Shown here one piece after another: positions 22,850 to 33,000 of a stretch of DNA of 64,000 bases. Under the pieces are notes generated by a model. The model saw only the letters and a program-made list of their open reading frames with translations. It was not told where the DNA came from and did not search any database. A program made the position numbers and the translations under genes. The DNA comes from Symbiodinium kawagutii. Its lineage: Eukaryota > Sar > Dinophyceae > Suessiales > Symbiodiniaceae. The stretch spans positions 745,726-809,725 of the forward strand of contig VSDK01022257.1 of the NCBI GenBank assembly GCA_009767595.1, given 5' to 3'. The number at the start of each line of letters is the position of its first letter. Within the stretch, counting starts at the first letter, position 1.

Positions 22850-23636
22850 TCATGTGCCTTGGCACGGTGCTGCGAGGTCCCAGGGCAGGGCTCCAGCTCC
22901 TGGTTTCATCCTAGCATAGCTTTGAGTCATTGAGTTTATAATTATGAGTAGGCGGATGAGACCTTAGTATATAATAACGATTTAAAGGGTTTCATATGCA
23001 ACTCATAGTATGTTCCATCCTACCTGGTTTATATGAGTCACTCTTGGTGAGATTTTGCTCCAAGATTTGAAACGCTGATAATTGACATGCACAGTTTGCC
23101 TGTGGTGGCTTTCCCATCCAGGATCCAGGGTCATCACTGGGATCCTCATCATTTTGACATGGTCATGACACATGCTGGAGTCCGTAATATCAACCAAGCA
23201 TCGCACCAATGATCCGAAGCTGCACCCAGAACCCAGAATCCATGTTATCCGGTGATCTTCCCAGCAAACTATCATTATTAATCTTTTGAAGCCATCATCA
23301 GCCATCATTAACCATGATAAACCATCATAAATCCACCCCCCCAAAAAAAAGTGGCCAGCTATAAACGGTGTTTTTGATAGGTAAAGCATGGTAAACCAGT
23401 TGATCTCATTGGATTTTCGTAGGTCACCCCCGTTTAACCTGAAGTTTAATAGGTTGATTCGAATAAAGATCAAAAAAAAATCTGGAAACAAATGTATTTG
23501 AACAAAAATCTGAAAAAAAAAAAGAAAACTATGCGAAAAAAAATCATAGCTCATCCTGGTGGTTTTGATAGCTCACCCTGGTTGATTGGTCACCGGCCGC
23601 TCCCAACTCCTGGCCTCACGGCGCCGCGCCGCGCAG
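22850..23636. other. Intron or spacer
   Basis: A-rich tract at 23460-23550 and AACCATCATTAACC words. A 183-codon minus frame (23003-23554) runs through the A-rich tract and gives a Phe/Ile-rich sequence. It has no splice context and I do not call it. Confidence 0.4.
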
Positions 23637-23720
23637 GTGGATCTCACCAAGCCTGAGACCTTGATCCACCCCGACGTACCTTGGCGCTGGCGTTGCTGGT
23701 GGGCTACGTGGTCCACAACG
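23637..23720 (+). CDS. G3 exon
   Basis: GC-rich island. Acceptor GCCGCGCAG, donor CAACG|GTTAGG. Frame 0: VDLTKPETLIHPDVPWRWRC then WWATWSTT. A shifted frame contains LALALLVGYVVHN, a membrane-helix-like run, so the frame is uncertain. Confidence 0.45.
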
Positions 23721-23947
23721 GTTAGGAGTTGGGGACCCGGGGATTCTCCATCAGTTGGGTGGCTTAACTATGGCTATTAGTGGTGAATAACGGTTAGCAA
23801 TGGTTGAAAATTGTTGGTTGAACATGATTGACTATATTTACTTGCGGTTAATAATGCTTGCAAATGTTTAACAATGGTTGATAATGGTTACTATAGTGCT
23901 TCTTGATAATCATTATAAGTTGCTGATTTAACTCGCCATTTGACAAG

Positions 23948-24240
23948 CGCTTGCTAGATGCCCTCGATAAACAGATCACGCAACTTCAAATTGCCAGAGG
24001 CTACCCCACAGCACCAAATTTGTTGATGCAATCAAAATTGTGCAGCAAGAACCCAAAAGAAAACGGCCATATTGCCAGATTGTTTGTTTCTCCCCAGTGC
24101 CACTCAATGAGTGACTGTAGCCCGGAATTTGACTTCGACCTGCAATGCCCGACCACCAGCGGGTTTCTTTCTGTGCGGTTCCTTTGCGTTTGTCGATTTT
24201 TCGCTTTTACGCATGGACCTGAGAATGCACTTCTACTATC
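23948..24240 (+). CDS. G3 exon start with long open frame
   Basis: After TTTGACAAG. Reads RLLDALDKQITQLQIARG and stays open on to 24514 (187 codons from 23951), the longest gap-free frame in the window. The first 25 codons look coding; further on the texture becomes intron-like and a family A end lies at 24245-24310. The true 3' end was not found. Confidence 0.35.
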
Positions 24241-24244
24241 GTTG

Positions 24245-24310
24245 ATGCTTTTAAACATCGTTTATTTTCCCCAGTTTCAGCAAATGGTCGGCTGGTTCAC
24301 CACCAACCAG
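24245..24310 (+). mobile_element. Family A element, partial
   Basis: CGTTTATTTTCCCCAGTTTC and right end GGTTCACCACCAACCAG. Confidence 0.6.
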
Positions 24311-24366
24311 TTGTACCTACCACAGATTTTAGTCATACACCATCAGCTACTGTTTAACCCTCGGAG

Positions 24367-24477
24367 TGCCGTTGGTATCCATTGTGCCCTGCCCAGAACT
24401 TTGCGCTGCTCTGTGCGTTATATTGGGCCTTTGTGCCTTGGCATTTGGCAGTTGCGAATCTGTCCAGAGGTTCATAG
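24367..24477 (+). CDS. G4 exon: Cys-rich hydrophobic segment
   Basis: Acceptor CCTCGGAG, donor CATAG|GTGTAC. Phase-linked frame reads PLVSIVPCPELCAALCVILG then LCALAFGSCESVQRFI, a membrane-helix-like stretch with five or six Cys. All three frames are open here. This frame is chosen because five later exons then follow in phase. Confidence 0.45.
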   Translation, partial: CRWYPLCPAQNFALLCALYWAFVPWHLAVANLSRGS

Positions 24478-24982
24478 GTGTACCCAAACTACCCAAACAG
24501 ACAAGGCAGAATAGACAATGCCTATTGTTGAAACAGCCATTTCATCATTTCGGTACTGCCTAAGGTTTGAAAAAATACGGAGACATGAATGGTGGACAAT
24601 CAATCTTTTTGATTTACTACTGTGAAGCTGTGATGTCATCAGAATGAAATATCCGGTTGATGTCCCGGGAAACCCATCAATAACGGTGGTTGGCAACCTG
24701 CATTGCAGTCTAATTACGCATAGGTTGTCCATGACCAATCGAATTACCCACTGTCTTTGAGTTGAATTACTTGAGCACTTTGGCTACAGTTGGCTTCGAG
24801 TCAAGGGCCCTTGGTATCCCAGCTGTTCACATACCATGAATGATCCTAGACTAGTTGAGCTCTTGGGATTGAGTTAACACCTATGGCTCGGTCACCAAAC
24901 GACTTACTCGGGCATCCTTTTGCTGCCATGAGCCATGAACAAAAGTCTATCAACTTGTGGGGATAAAGGAGCAACAATCATA

Positions 24983-25098
24983 GCTGGTTGGTGGTTTGAT
25001 TGACATGTTGATTTTCCTCAACATTTGGAATGGTTGGCTAACTTACTTTAGCATACTTTTTTCAGGGGGCGGTTCAATGCTCTTCAACCACCAACCAG
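24983..25098 (+). mobile_element. Family A element, full length
   Basis: CTGGTTGGTGGTTTGATTG at the left and CTTCAACCACCAACCAG at the right. Inside are TTGATTTTCCTCAACATTTG and GGTTGGCTAAC. The best complete copy of the family. Confidence 0.8.
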
Positions 25099-25222
25099 AT
25101 GATGCTGTTTAACCTCCCTGGCAAACCAGTCGAACTGCTGTGACCTTGCAAGGGTCATAGCGATGAGAATTGAAAGGCAACACCTTCAGAATGATTGTTG
25201 CGACCCCATCCTCTGCTGGCAG

Positions 25223-25338
25223 AAGATGAGTATAGCATGGATACCACCAGCTCAGACGAAGATGTGCTGATCCAGAAAAGATCCAACTACTTTGGTGCTT
25301 TTATTTCAGGTCGTACTCCACAAGCTTTCAAAGAGAAA
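25223..25338 (+). CDS. G4 exon: acidic segment
   Basis: Acceptor CTGCTGGCAG. Reads DEYSMDTTSSDEDVLIQKRS, NYFGAFISGRTPQAFKEK, to donor GAGAAA|GTCGTC. Acidic and Ser/Thr-rich, then a possible beta strand. If this donor is not used the frame runs to TGA at 25369-25371; a donor at 25310 (TTTCAG|GTCGTA) is a third option. Confidence 0.55.
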
Positions 25339-25454
25339 GTCGTCCAAAATGGGTGCCCAAGCATCCTGTGACACGGTGGTAGAACACGCCAGTTTTGCAG
25401 CATGTACCTTCGGGTGAAACTCCATGAGCAATGCATTGCTTTGTTCCAACACAG

Positions 25455-25487
25455 CGCCATGAATGCGCCAACATGTTCGCGGCCATG
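25455..25487 (+). CDS. G4 small exon
   Basis: Acceptor GTTCCAACACAG, donor GCCATG|GTGATG. Eleven codons, RHECANMFAAM, phase 0 on both sides. Confidence 0.4.
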
Positions 25488-25530
25488 GTGATGGTGGTTT
25501 ATGCCATGCCAGTGATTCATCACGGTGGAG

Positions 25531-25532
25531 AT

Positions 25533-25623
<91 letters not shown>

Positions 25624-25631
25624 GATGATGA

Positions 25632-25678
<47 letters not shown>
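25531..25678. repeat. (GAT)n microsatellite, about 150 bp
   Basis: Near-perfect GAT array interrupted twice by GATTTTGATGATGATTTT. Poly-Met, poly-Asp and poly-His frames here are artefacts. Confidence 0.98.
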
Positions 25679-25694
25679 GTTGTGGTGATGATGA

Positions 25695-25784
25695 TGGTTG
25701 GTGGTTTTAGTTTGTTTCCCTAGTATTTTCAAATGGTTAGTTGGTTGACACATCTTTTTCATTTGGGTTGAAACCGTCAACCAG
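25695..25784 (+). mobile_element. Family A element
   Basis: GGTTGGTGGTTTTAG to GGTTGAAACCGTCAACCAG, directly after the microsatellite. Confidence 0.7.
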
Positions 25785-25824
25785 ATAGTGATTTACTGAA
25801 AACAGGTGCGACCGATCCTCCCAG

Positions 25825-25936
25825 GTCTTCATGTGGACTATGGAACTTCTTCACTACATCTCTGTCTTCGTAGTGATCTACGACGCTCAGCACAGTCCTA
25901 CTTCCGGGGTAGCAATCCGGTTGGAGACACCCCAGG
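25825..25936 (+). CDS. G4 exon: transmembrane segment
   Basis: Acceptor ATCCTCCCAG|G, donor CCCAGG|GTGACA. Frame 0: VFMWTMELLHYISVFVVIYD then AQHSPTSGVAIRLETPQ. One strong membrane helix followed by a soluble stretch. A second frame is open but less hydrophobic. One of the better exons in the window. Family not recognised. Confidence 0.6.
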
Positions 25937-26750
25937 GTGACAAGAGCATGGATGAGACTAAGCGACAACAAAGGCTCATAACAAAGGTTTGGAACACAAT
26001 AACGGCTATTCAACGCTTAATTTCTGTAATAGGTTTGATTGATGCTTGATGAACATAATCAGTAAGATGGGTAATGGTAACAGCCAATGGATAAGAATGG
26101 TTTCAAGCAGAATGGCTATTCAACTATGCAATGTTTCCTGATTTTTTCTAAATTGGACTTATCAATAATACCAGTGGCAACCCAGGTGATTGAGGACCCA
26201 CACATATGATTTTGGGCCGTTGCACTGGCATTGTGAACAGGTGGCAATGTTGCACAACATTGGCACGGATCCTGGTCATTAACCATCACTCAGTCATTTC
26301 ACCAGGTTGTTGATGGAATATCTGCAGGAAATCCCTGAGATTGGTGGGTACTAAACACCAAAATCACCGAACAAGACAGGACCCAATGCACGAGCGCTAT
26401 TTGTGGCTCCTGACCATGTATTCCCAAATCAGCACATGACACACTTTGTATATCTTTGTACTATGCCAGTGAGTTAAAACATACTGTTGCTGACTCATTG
26501 ATGACTTCACTTGCGGCCCATGTGCTCGAGACATTGGGAGACAGGGCCAGAACTGATTTGGTCCAGATGCCATCCACTTGTGGCAGCAACAACGACAAAA
26601 ATAACAACGGCAGCAACAATGACAGCCACCACAACGACAATAATAGCAGCAACAACGAACAAGGGCCAAGAACCATGTGCCTTTTTGCAATGTGAACGCC
26701 CTGCATTCAGTAGTGACAATCCTGGGTGGATGGTTGTCCATTCACTACAG
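25937..26750. other. G4 intron
   Basis: Includes a CAACAACGACAA low-complexity stretch (26575-26660) that makes Val/Leu- or Thr-rich frames on both strands. No coding island seen. Confidence 0.5.
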
Positions 26751-26806
26751 GTCGCGCGCCTACGGAATCACCAACAGATCCTACGATGAGTTACTTGCTT
26801 GGCCAG
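26751..26806 (+). CDS. G4 exon
   Basis: Acceptor TTCACTACAG|G, donor GGCCAG|GTTAAT. In the inherited phase: RAPTESPTDPTMSYLLGQ. Confidence 0.5.
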
Positions 26807-26969
26807 GTTAATAGTCCTGTAGATATTTTTAGATCCCAGTAGCTGTCCCAACACCGGTGAATGGCTGGCATTTTCAACTACTTGGTTGTGCAGTTGCGGT
26901 TATAACTGGGATTGCTGGATGCTATGGGAAATAGCCCACAAGACAATATAAGGTGGGTAACATCCAAAT

Positions 26970-27070
26970 GGTGGTTTCTCAAAATAGGGATACACCAAAA
27001 TGGTTGGTATATCACTGTACATTATTAACAGTGGATGATTTCGGGGTACCCCTATTTTGAGAAACCACCA
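26970..27070 (+). mobile_element. Family B element with AAAT flanks
   Basis: GGTGGTTTCTCAAAATAGGG to TTTTGAGAAACCACC, with AAAT immediately before and after: a clear candidate target-site duplication. Confidence 0.85.
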
Positions 27071-27330
27071 AATGCAGTCACCTGGTTTGCTGCAATTAGT
27101 TCTTTTGTCGCTACATGGATTCTATTGTACATGATAGTACTGGTGCCATGGTTTCCTCACGCCAACAATAGCATGACGCAAGAAAGAATTGCCTATCCGA
27201 ACAACACATAAGGCAAATGGGTTCATTCTAACAACTCTTCTTCGTTGGTTCTGCTGTGCAATATGATGTGTTACGTGACAAGCATGGTCACGAATTGTTG
27301 CACATAGTTGATTAAGAAATGAAGCCATAC

Positions 27331-27430
27331 GGTGGTTTCTCAAAATAGGGGTACCCCTAAATCATCCATTAATAGTCATTTATAGTAATAAACCAACCAT
27401 TGCTTGGGTCCCTTATTTTCAGAAACACCC
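27331..27430 (+). mobile_element. Family B element
   Basis: GGTGGTTTCTCAAAATAGGG to TTTTCAGAAACACCC; flanks ATAC / ATAT. Ends 18 bases before the next exon. Confidence 0.8.
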
Positions 27431-27448
27431 ATATATCCCAGATAACAG

Positions 27449-27615
27449 GGGTCACATGGAGGGTCAGTCCAACTCACCATGAAACCGCAGCAAGTTGGCA
27501 CCGGATCGCCTCGACGTCAGGTGGCTGAGATTTGGTTCTTCAAGCACTATGGAGAAGGCGGGCCCTGGATGCTGCCTTCGCAGATGCATGGGATAGCCGT
27601 AGCAAGCGGGTTCAG
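27449..27615 (+). CDS. G4 exon, 55 codons
   Basis: One of the best exons. Acceptor GATAACAG|G, consensus donor TTCAG|GTGAGC. Reads GSHGGSVQLTMKPQQVGTGS, PRRQVAEIWFFKHYGEGG, PWMLPSQMHGIAVASGF. Phase 0 in agrees with 26751-26806. An internal ATG (27479) could be a start codon if the exon is a first exon. Gly- and Trp-containing; no family recognised. Confidence 0.65.
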
Positions 27616-27831
27616 GTGAGCTAAGTCATATAACCCATATAACCATGGTTGCTGGTTGGTGTTTTCAACTTGTGATAGGGATAAAGCACCAGAACCATGG
27701 GTTTAGGATGGTTTATGCTAAGTCCTATGACTATAACCATGTTCTTTTTCAAGATGTGATGTTTTATTCGTATCAAGATGTGTTTTTTCGATGTTCAACC
27801 GTTCAACCCACCGTTTAACGGGATCTCCCAG

Positions 27832-28033
27832 GAAACGAACCCTAGCTGCACGAATCGCCTCGTAGCCACGATCCCACCAGCAGCGCCCCCGTGGTCGACC
27901 AGGCATGCGCGGGTCGCTGTGCTCCATGTGTGGTCCAACCTTGGTCGTCAAGGCGCTGTGCGGTGCGGTGGAGTTGGGGAAGCGTGGCGTAGCTCATCCT
28001 GTGTGCTGGGTGATGAGCGGAAGCTGCGTGATG
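27832..28033 (+). CDS. GC-rich exon, 67 codons
   Basis: Acceptor ATCTCCCAG|G, donor TGATG|GTGAAT. Frame 0 is open throughout: ETNPSCTNRLVATIPPAAPP, then WSTRHARVAVLHVWSNLGRQ, ending GDERKLRD. The same frame extends upstream to an ATG at 27778 (MCFFDVQPFNPPFNGISQ), so this may be a first exon. In the phase left by 27449-27615 it would instead read KRTLAARIAS and stop. Junction unresolved. Confidence 0.5.
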
Positions 28034-28513
28034 GTGAATAGGTTTGTAGTGGTTAAGGATGGTTAATCAACGGTTTATGATGGTTGATGATGGTTAATGA
28101 TGGTTGATTTGTATTGATTAATGATGGTTAATTAACGGTTTATGATGGTTGATGACGGTGATGAAATAATATGAAATAGTTGGTTAAGGATGCTTGGTGA
28201 TGGTTGATGATGGTGAAGAGACCAGTTGGTTAAGGATGGTTGATGATGAATGATGTTAGTTCATGATGCTTGATAATAGTGATGGTTGATGATGGTTAAG
28301 ATGGGTGATGATGCTCAATAAGTTGGTACAACAGGCTGGTTGATGATGGCTGTATAATCATTTATAGTTATATACAGTCTAATTCCAAATATGGATATAT
28401 TATGATTTCTATAAATGTGAAGGTGAATATCAATACACATGTCTATATTTGAAAATGATAGTTGAAGGTTTGTGCGTTTGTATGGGTTAAAATCCTGGTT
28501 GATACTGTTTCAG
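28034..28513. other. Intron of TGATGGTTGATGATGG texture
   Basis: The purest example of the GGTTGATGATGGTTAATG texture, for about 300 bases, then AT-rich sequence. Ends TGTTTCAG. Confidence 0.7.
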
Positions 28514-28545
28514 CAAAGAAAGAGTTGATCATCTCATTGTCGACA
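28514..28545 (+). CDS. Small exon, 32 bases
   Basis: Acceptor CTGTTTCAG and consensus donor CGACA|GTGAGT. KKELIISLST in the phase of 27832-28033, or KERVDHLIVD in the phase needed by the long reading of 28671-28814. Confidence 0.5.
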
Positions 28546-28670
28546 GTGAGTTGGCAAGCAGCAAAGCATGTGCTTACCCGTGGTTGATGAGGCTTCATGA
28601 TGGTCAATAATCAATAGTCGATGACACTGATTAACACGTGAGCAGTGATTAATAGAACGGTTTCTAATAG

Positions 28671-28814
28671 ATGGACCTTCTTCTGAGTATAGCACCCGTG
28701 GTAATTATCGGGTAAGCGATGAGCGAATGGTGTTTGCTCATGGCGGCTTCCAGTCCCTCAGGGAGCATGTAGACAAGCTGGCAGTCTTTCCAACCACATG
28801 CCACTGTCAAGCAG
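28671..28814 (+). CDS. Exon, 48 codons
   Basis: Acceptor GTTTCTAATAG|A, donor AAGCAG|GTCAGA. Long reading: GPSSEYSTRGNYRVSDERMV, FAHGGFQSLREHVDKLAVF, PTTCHCQA. Alternative: frame 0 gives MDLLLSIAPVVII ending at a GTAAGC donor at 28712. An 84-codon minus frame also covers the site, the best minus-strand competitor in the window. Confidence 0.5.
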
Positions 28815-28938
28815 GTCAGACCAACCCTGAGATCATCCATTATTGATTGACCCATACTAAGCATCATTTGTTCGCCAGTATCAACGATCCTTTCGGAACC
28901 AACATTTTGACACCACATACATATTGATTAGCTGAAAT

Positions 28939-29054
28939 GGCAGTGGGTCAAAACCCTGTAACCCCTGGTTCCCCTCTCATTAACCATTGGTTTCCCTATT
29001 AGTGTCAATATCCCCCATGAAATTGGCTGGTGAACTGCTTGACCCAGCTCGCCA
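28939..29054 (+). mobile_element. Family C element
   Basis: GGCAGTGGGTCAAAACC, CCCCTGGTTCCCC, then CTTGACCCAGCTCGCC. Flanked by ATG / ATA. Confidence 0.75.
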
Positions 29055-29374
29055 TATCACATTCACCCAACGTCATCATTTCTACATCGTCACCAGCTTC
29101 CCGACCAGCTTGTCTACCATCACTGTCAGAAACCATCATCGATTAACTATCAGCTTGACTATCATAAAGCTGGTTATAACAAAATAAATGGTTACCAGCT
29201 TAGTAACTAACCAGTAGCTTATCAACTATCATAATTTTATGGTTACCAGCTTACTAACCAGCTCATCAATTAGCTTAGTAACCATGATAATTAAGGCCAA
29301 AAGCTGCTTAGTACCAGTTCCTTAGTACAAATCTTAACCAGAAACTTCTCAGCCTAAAAAGGCCTGGTGTGCAG

Positions 29375-29440
29375 CGGTCACGAAGCATTTGGGATCACTG
29401 CGCCTCGGCAACAGCCAGCTGCTCTCATGGCGCTGGCATC
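29375..29440 (+). CDS. Exon, end uncertain
   Basis: Acceptor GTGTGCAG before a GC-rich island. Three frames open: VTKHLGSLRLGNSQLLSW, GHEAFGITAPRQQPAAL or RSRSIWDHCASATASC. No GT donor is obvious; a non-canonical donor is possible. Confidence 0.35.
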
Positions 29441-30501
29441 GATGAACAGCGCTAGGGCTCACTAGGGTAACTAGCGATTCGTTGGTGAACACAACTCTAG
29501 GGCAACTGCATGTAACATTATGTAATTACCAGTTGTGGTAGATCCATAACTACAAGTAATCTATGGCGTTGGTTCACCTACTGATTGGGAATTCTTAGTG
29601 GGTAAATGGCTAAAGTAGTCATATTATTGATGACTACTTCTTCATATTGATGAGGTTTACTTGGTAGACAACTAGTCCGAAAAGTCATCGATGTCATCAA
29701 ATGGCAATGAACATATGATTCAGAATACCTTGATAGTTCCAAGATGATCTCAACTAGACTTATCATCATTATTATTATTGTGCACATTTGCCACCCGAAA
29801 TATACAGGATTTATGGTGTGCATCCAGCCCGGTCAAGGACTCGGCTATGTGTTCGTTTGATTGATTAATTGTTTGTTTGTTTGTTTGTTTTGTTTTCTTT
29901 TGTTTTGTTTTGTTTTGTTTTGCCCTGCCCCGCCCTGCTTTGCTTGTTTGTTTGTTTGTTCGCCCGTTTGTTTGTTTGTTTGTTTGCCTGTTTGTTTCTT
30001 CCTTTGTTTGTTTGTTTGTTTGTTTGTTTGTTTGTTCGTTTGCTTGTTGAGTTGAAACCCTATCATAGCTATGGGTGGTGTTTTGTTCTTATCATCGACT
30101 ATTCCTAGCCAATAGTTGACCTCCCGAGCATTTGAGGGCGGAAAGCAGCTACATAGTCATAAGGGATGTGTTCTTTCCAATGGTTCTGTGTTTCCATGTG
30201 AATCCCGCCGGCAACAAGCTAATATGTTTACCTGATTTCGGTGGCATCAATTAAAGCATTTCACTCATCATCAATCACGAATGGTTAATCATTGATGGTC
30301 AAACAGGATGAATAGAACTCATATGCAAAACAATCATCTCATTGATGGATATGATCAACCATTGTTTTTTCTGCTTAACCTTGTTATTATCAACCAGTAT
30401 CCTATATAAAGATGATTCAGTCATTGATGGATTAGTTAACCAATATATAGTGCTTCCTTTCAGCCACTATCAATGATCACTGGTCGTGACCTGCAGATCT
30501 A
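29441..30501. other. Intron with TGTTT repeat
   Basis: Contains the TTTG array (29862-30052). Frames there read Cys/Phe/Val or Lys/Gln repeats and are not genes. The remainder is AT-rich. Confidence 0.5.
29862..30052. repeat. (GTTT)n repeat
   Basis: Tetranucleotide TGTT/TTTG array with a GTTTT sub-block and a GCCCTGCCCCGCCCTGC interruption in the middle. Confidence 0.95.
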
Positions 30502-30726
30502 CCCCTGAACCCCCCATCCACCCGTTCGCACCCTCGGATGCCCTGGCTCCCCACGCGGAACCCCCCGATTTACGGCTCCTTGCTGATCGCCTTAATGCGA
30601 CCCATCCGTTGGTTGGTGAACCTGGTCCTGACGACCAAAGAAGTGGCGGCACCTCGGTGGCTGGGGACCTGGGGATCGTGGCGTCGTGGATCGTGGTGAT
30701 GACATTTGTGGGGATGACATCCATGG
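30502..30726 (+). CDS. GC-rich exon, two rival frames
   Basis: Acceptor GACCTGCAG. Frame I reads STPEPPIHPFAPSDALAP onward and ends GIVASWIVVMTFVGMTSM at a good donor ATG|GTAAAC; it has a membrane helix. Frame II reads LPLNPPSTRSHPRMPWLP, then IYGSLLIALMRPIRWLVNLV, and would end at CTCG|GTGGCT (30655). Frame II links in phase to 31121-31259; frame I explains the full GC-rich island. Undecided. Confidence 0.5.
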
Positions 30727-31120
30727 TAAACTAACCTGGCGGGCTGGAACATCAGCATTTTGTTGAGGGAAAGCCGCTTGGAAATCGCTGGATTTGGTGG
30801 ATTTTTGGTTGCCAAGTTTAGCCCAGGGTAACACGGACGGTGGGTGACGAACAATGGTGGTTGGTCACTTCCGGCTGGTTGATCCTTTTGCCGATCCATG
30901 ATGATCGAACGAAGAAAACTCTACAAGCGAAACAGCCATAGCGAGTTGGTCTTGTTGGCTCCTTTTTTCAAGCCATCTAAGATGTTGGGGTTAATGGCAT
31001 GATTATAAAAACTGTAAAGCACGCAGCAGGTGACCTTTCTGCACCGAATTGCTGTTGAATATAGCCAGTTGTGGTTATTGGACTCCATATTGAACTCCTT
31101 TGCTGATAGAATGTGGTCAG

Positions 31121-31259
31121 GCCGAAGCCCTATTTTTCACAGCCAGCTGTAGCAAGCTCTGAAACCAGCAGAGCTGTTACTATTTGGGATGTTTTACATG
31201 GCGCATTCCTGAGGCCTAACAAAAATGCCAGCACCATTTATCGACAAGGCAGTGGCTGG
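31121..31259 (+). CDS. Exon, 46 codons
   Basis: Acceptor TGTGGTCAG|G, donor GGCTGG|GTATCT. Reads PKPYFSQPAVASSETSRAVT, IWDVLHGAFLRPNKNAST, IYRQGSGW. Mixed hydrophilic composition, believable as a globular-domain fragment. Confidence 0.6.
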
Positions 31260-31433
31260 GTATCTAAAAATCATCCCTCCAGATTTATGGACCATTTATG
31301 TATCTAAAATCATTTAATTTATGGACAAGCCAGTGGGTGGGTGTCTAAAATAAGTCCCCTCCAAAATCATCCCCACACTGGCAACATGTCATTTGGTAAA
31401 ACATTTAGACAGACCCACATTGAATGATGTTTT

Positions 31434-31567
31434 TGCCAAATGTTTTACTTCCCAGGAATGTGGGTCAGGAAAAAACATCAATGTTTTCACTTCCCACATT
31501 GTTTTTGCCAGGGAGTTTTTACTTGTGCCAAATTTTGAATTTCCTGGGAAGTAAAAACATTTTTGGC
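31434..31567. repeat. Inverted repeat (TGCCAAATGTTTTACTTCCC)
   Basis: TGCCAAATGTTTTACTTCCC at 31434 pairs with GGGAAGTAAAAACATTTTTG ending at 31567, about 85 bases apart. ACTTCCCACATTG also recurs inside. Candidate element distinct from families A-D. Confidence 0.65.
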
Positions 31568-31918
31568 ACAACCAGGTCAGGAATTGCCAGCTGTTCTTGT
31601 TGATGTCGTGTGATCAGCGAGCTTGCCCTGGTTGGAATTTCCATGAATTTCCTTAATTGCTTTGCAATGGGCCGCGCTATTTTTGGAATGTCCACCTCCC
31701 TGCTGTTTTGGTATTGGTTCCCAACCCCAGTTATCCCTGATACGCTTTGCCAATTGGGAGCCGGCCGTTGGTTTCTCCTTGAAATTACCTCTTTAATGAT
31801 TTGCAAACATATTGTGACGGCATGGTTGCATTGGTCGAGTTGCACAAATTTCCCGTTGGTTTCTAGGTTACAACATAATTTGAACCTTTGACCAGTTCTC
31901 AACAATGCTGTTTTCATA
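31568..31918. other. Open on both strands, unassigned
   Basis: A 137-codon minus frame (31519-31932), a second minus frame of about 69 codons and a 93-codon plus frame (31610-31891) overlap. No splice sites fit and all other exons lie on +, so none is called. Confidence 0.35.
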
Positions 31919-31919
31919 T

Positions 31920-32024
31920 GGTGGTTTCTCAAAATAGGGGTCCCGCCACATCATTGTTCATAGCAAGCAGTTATAGTCATAGTAATAAACCACCAATTTT
32001 TTGGGCCCACCGTGGTGAGAAACC
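31920..32024 (+). mobile_element. Family B element
   Basis: GGTGGTTTCTCAAAATAGGG to a mutated right end CGTGGTGAGAAACC. Confidence 0.7.
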
Positions 32025-32602
32025 ATTTATCACTGAAATTATCTACCAAAGATGCAAGGATGCCTTGTGGTCAGCGCTTTTCAGAAGAGGGAAAACACAG
32101 ATGACAACGCTGATGTTTTTTTGTTTTACAAGCTGCTTTATCTTACCCTACCCTTCCAGTTATCAGCGAATAGTAGGCAAATGTGGGTAACCCAGTACCT
32201 GGTTTATACCATTGTTGTCACTGAGGTTGGTTACCTACTACAATGGTAACTTGAAGGCTTGGGATAGCGGATAGGCCAGTATGGAATTTCACCGCAAACT
32301 ACCAGCAAAAGCCAAGATAACACAAGAGGTTTGACCAAGATTCAAGCAACTGCCTCGTGTCACTGAGGATAATCCCATGTGCTCAGGTGTCATGTGGCTT
32401 GGCTTCAGATTTGCAGGAAAGTGGTTCGTCTTGGGGTGCGTGCCATGGTACGCCAGCTACAGACAACCCACTCAGACTCTCTTGATATCACGACTGTTTT
32501 CCTAACCGAGCACCTTCATGCTTTGCACTGTGGTTGAGGGACTCCTGTGTTCACCCGTTCTTGGCAGATCAATCTACAGGTTCGCAGACTGACATTTCAG
32601 CA

Positions 32603-32722
32603 NNNNNNNNNNNNNNNNNNNNNNNNNNNNNNNNNNNNNNNNNNNNNNNNNNNNNNNNNNNNNNNNNNNNNNNNNNNNNNNNNNNNNNNNNNNNNNNNNN
32701 NNNNNNNNNNNNNNNNNNNNNN
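32603..32722. other. Assembly gap (N run)
   Basis: 120 N. The flanks share TTTCAGCA, so the gap may be a collapsed repeat. Frames across it are not interpretable. Confidence 0.99.
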
Positions 32723-32862
32723 CAGGAAACGAAACAAGTGAAAACTGAACTTTCAGCACGAGATTCAAAAAAGTGACGGCTGCACTTCCCTGAGCCGAAA
32801 ATCTTCGTTTCATACGCCCTTTAAATCGCTACAACATCAGTGCTTGGGTACCGAGGCAAATC

Positions 32863-33000
32863 GTGACGTGGCTCACGGGAAGTTGCATGAATCTCCTGCA
32901 CAAGGTCCTGGACCTCACCTCTCAGCGCTTCGGCCGAAGTTCCAGCAGTTGGATCTCCGTTGGAGATCAAGGAAGATCCAGCGGTGTTTCTCAAGGCATC
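32863..33000 (+). CDS. GC-rich exon, borders uncertain
   Basis: All three frames are open. The preferred one by third-base GC reads TWLTGSCMNLLHKVLDLT, SQRFGRSSSSWISVGDQ. Another contains SAEVPAVGSPLEIKEDPAVF. Borders not fixed. Confidence 0.35.

Noticed and set aside
23003-23554. 183-codon minus frame
   Set aside because: Runs through an A-rich tract, gives Phe/Ile-rich sequence, and has no splice context.
25463-25780. Poly-Met, poly-Asp and poly-His open frames
   Set aside because: Pure translations of the GAT microsatellite; the same applies at 386-640, 21338-21628, 46549-46758 and 46929-47162.
29845-30108. Cys/Phe/Val and Lys/Gln repeat proteins
   Set aside because: Both strands simply translate the TTTG array.
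31519-31932. 137-codon minus frame
   Set aside because: Overlaps an inverted repeat and rival frames; all supported exons are on +.
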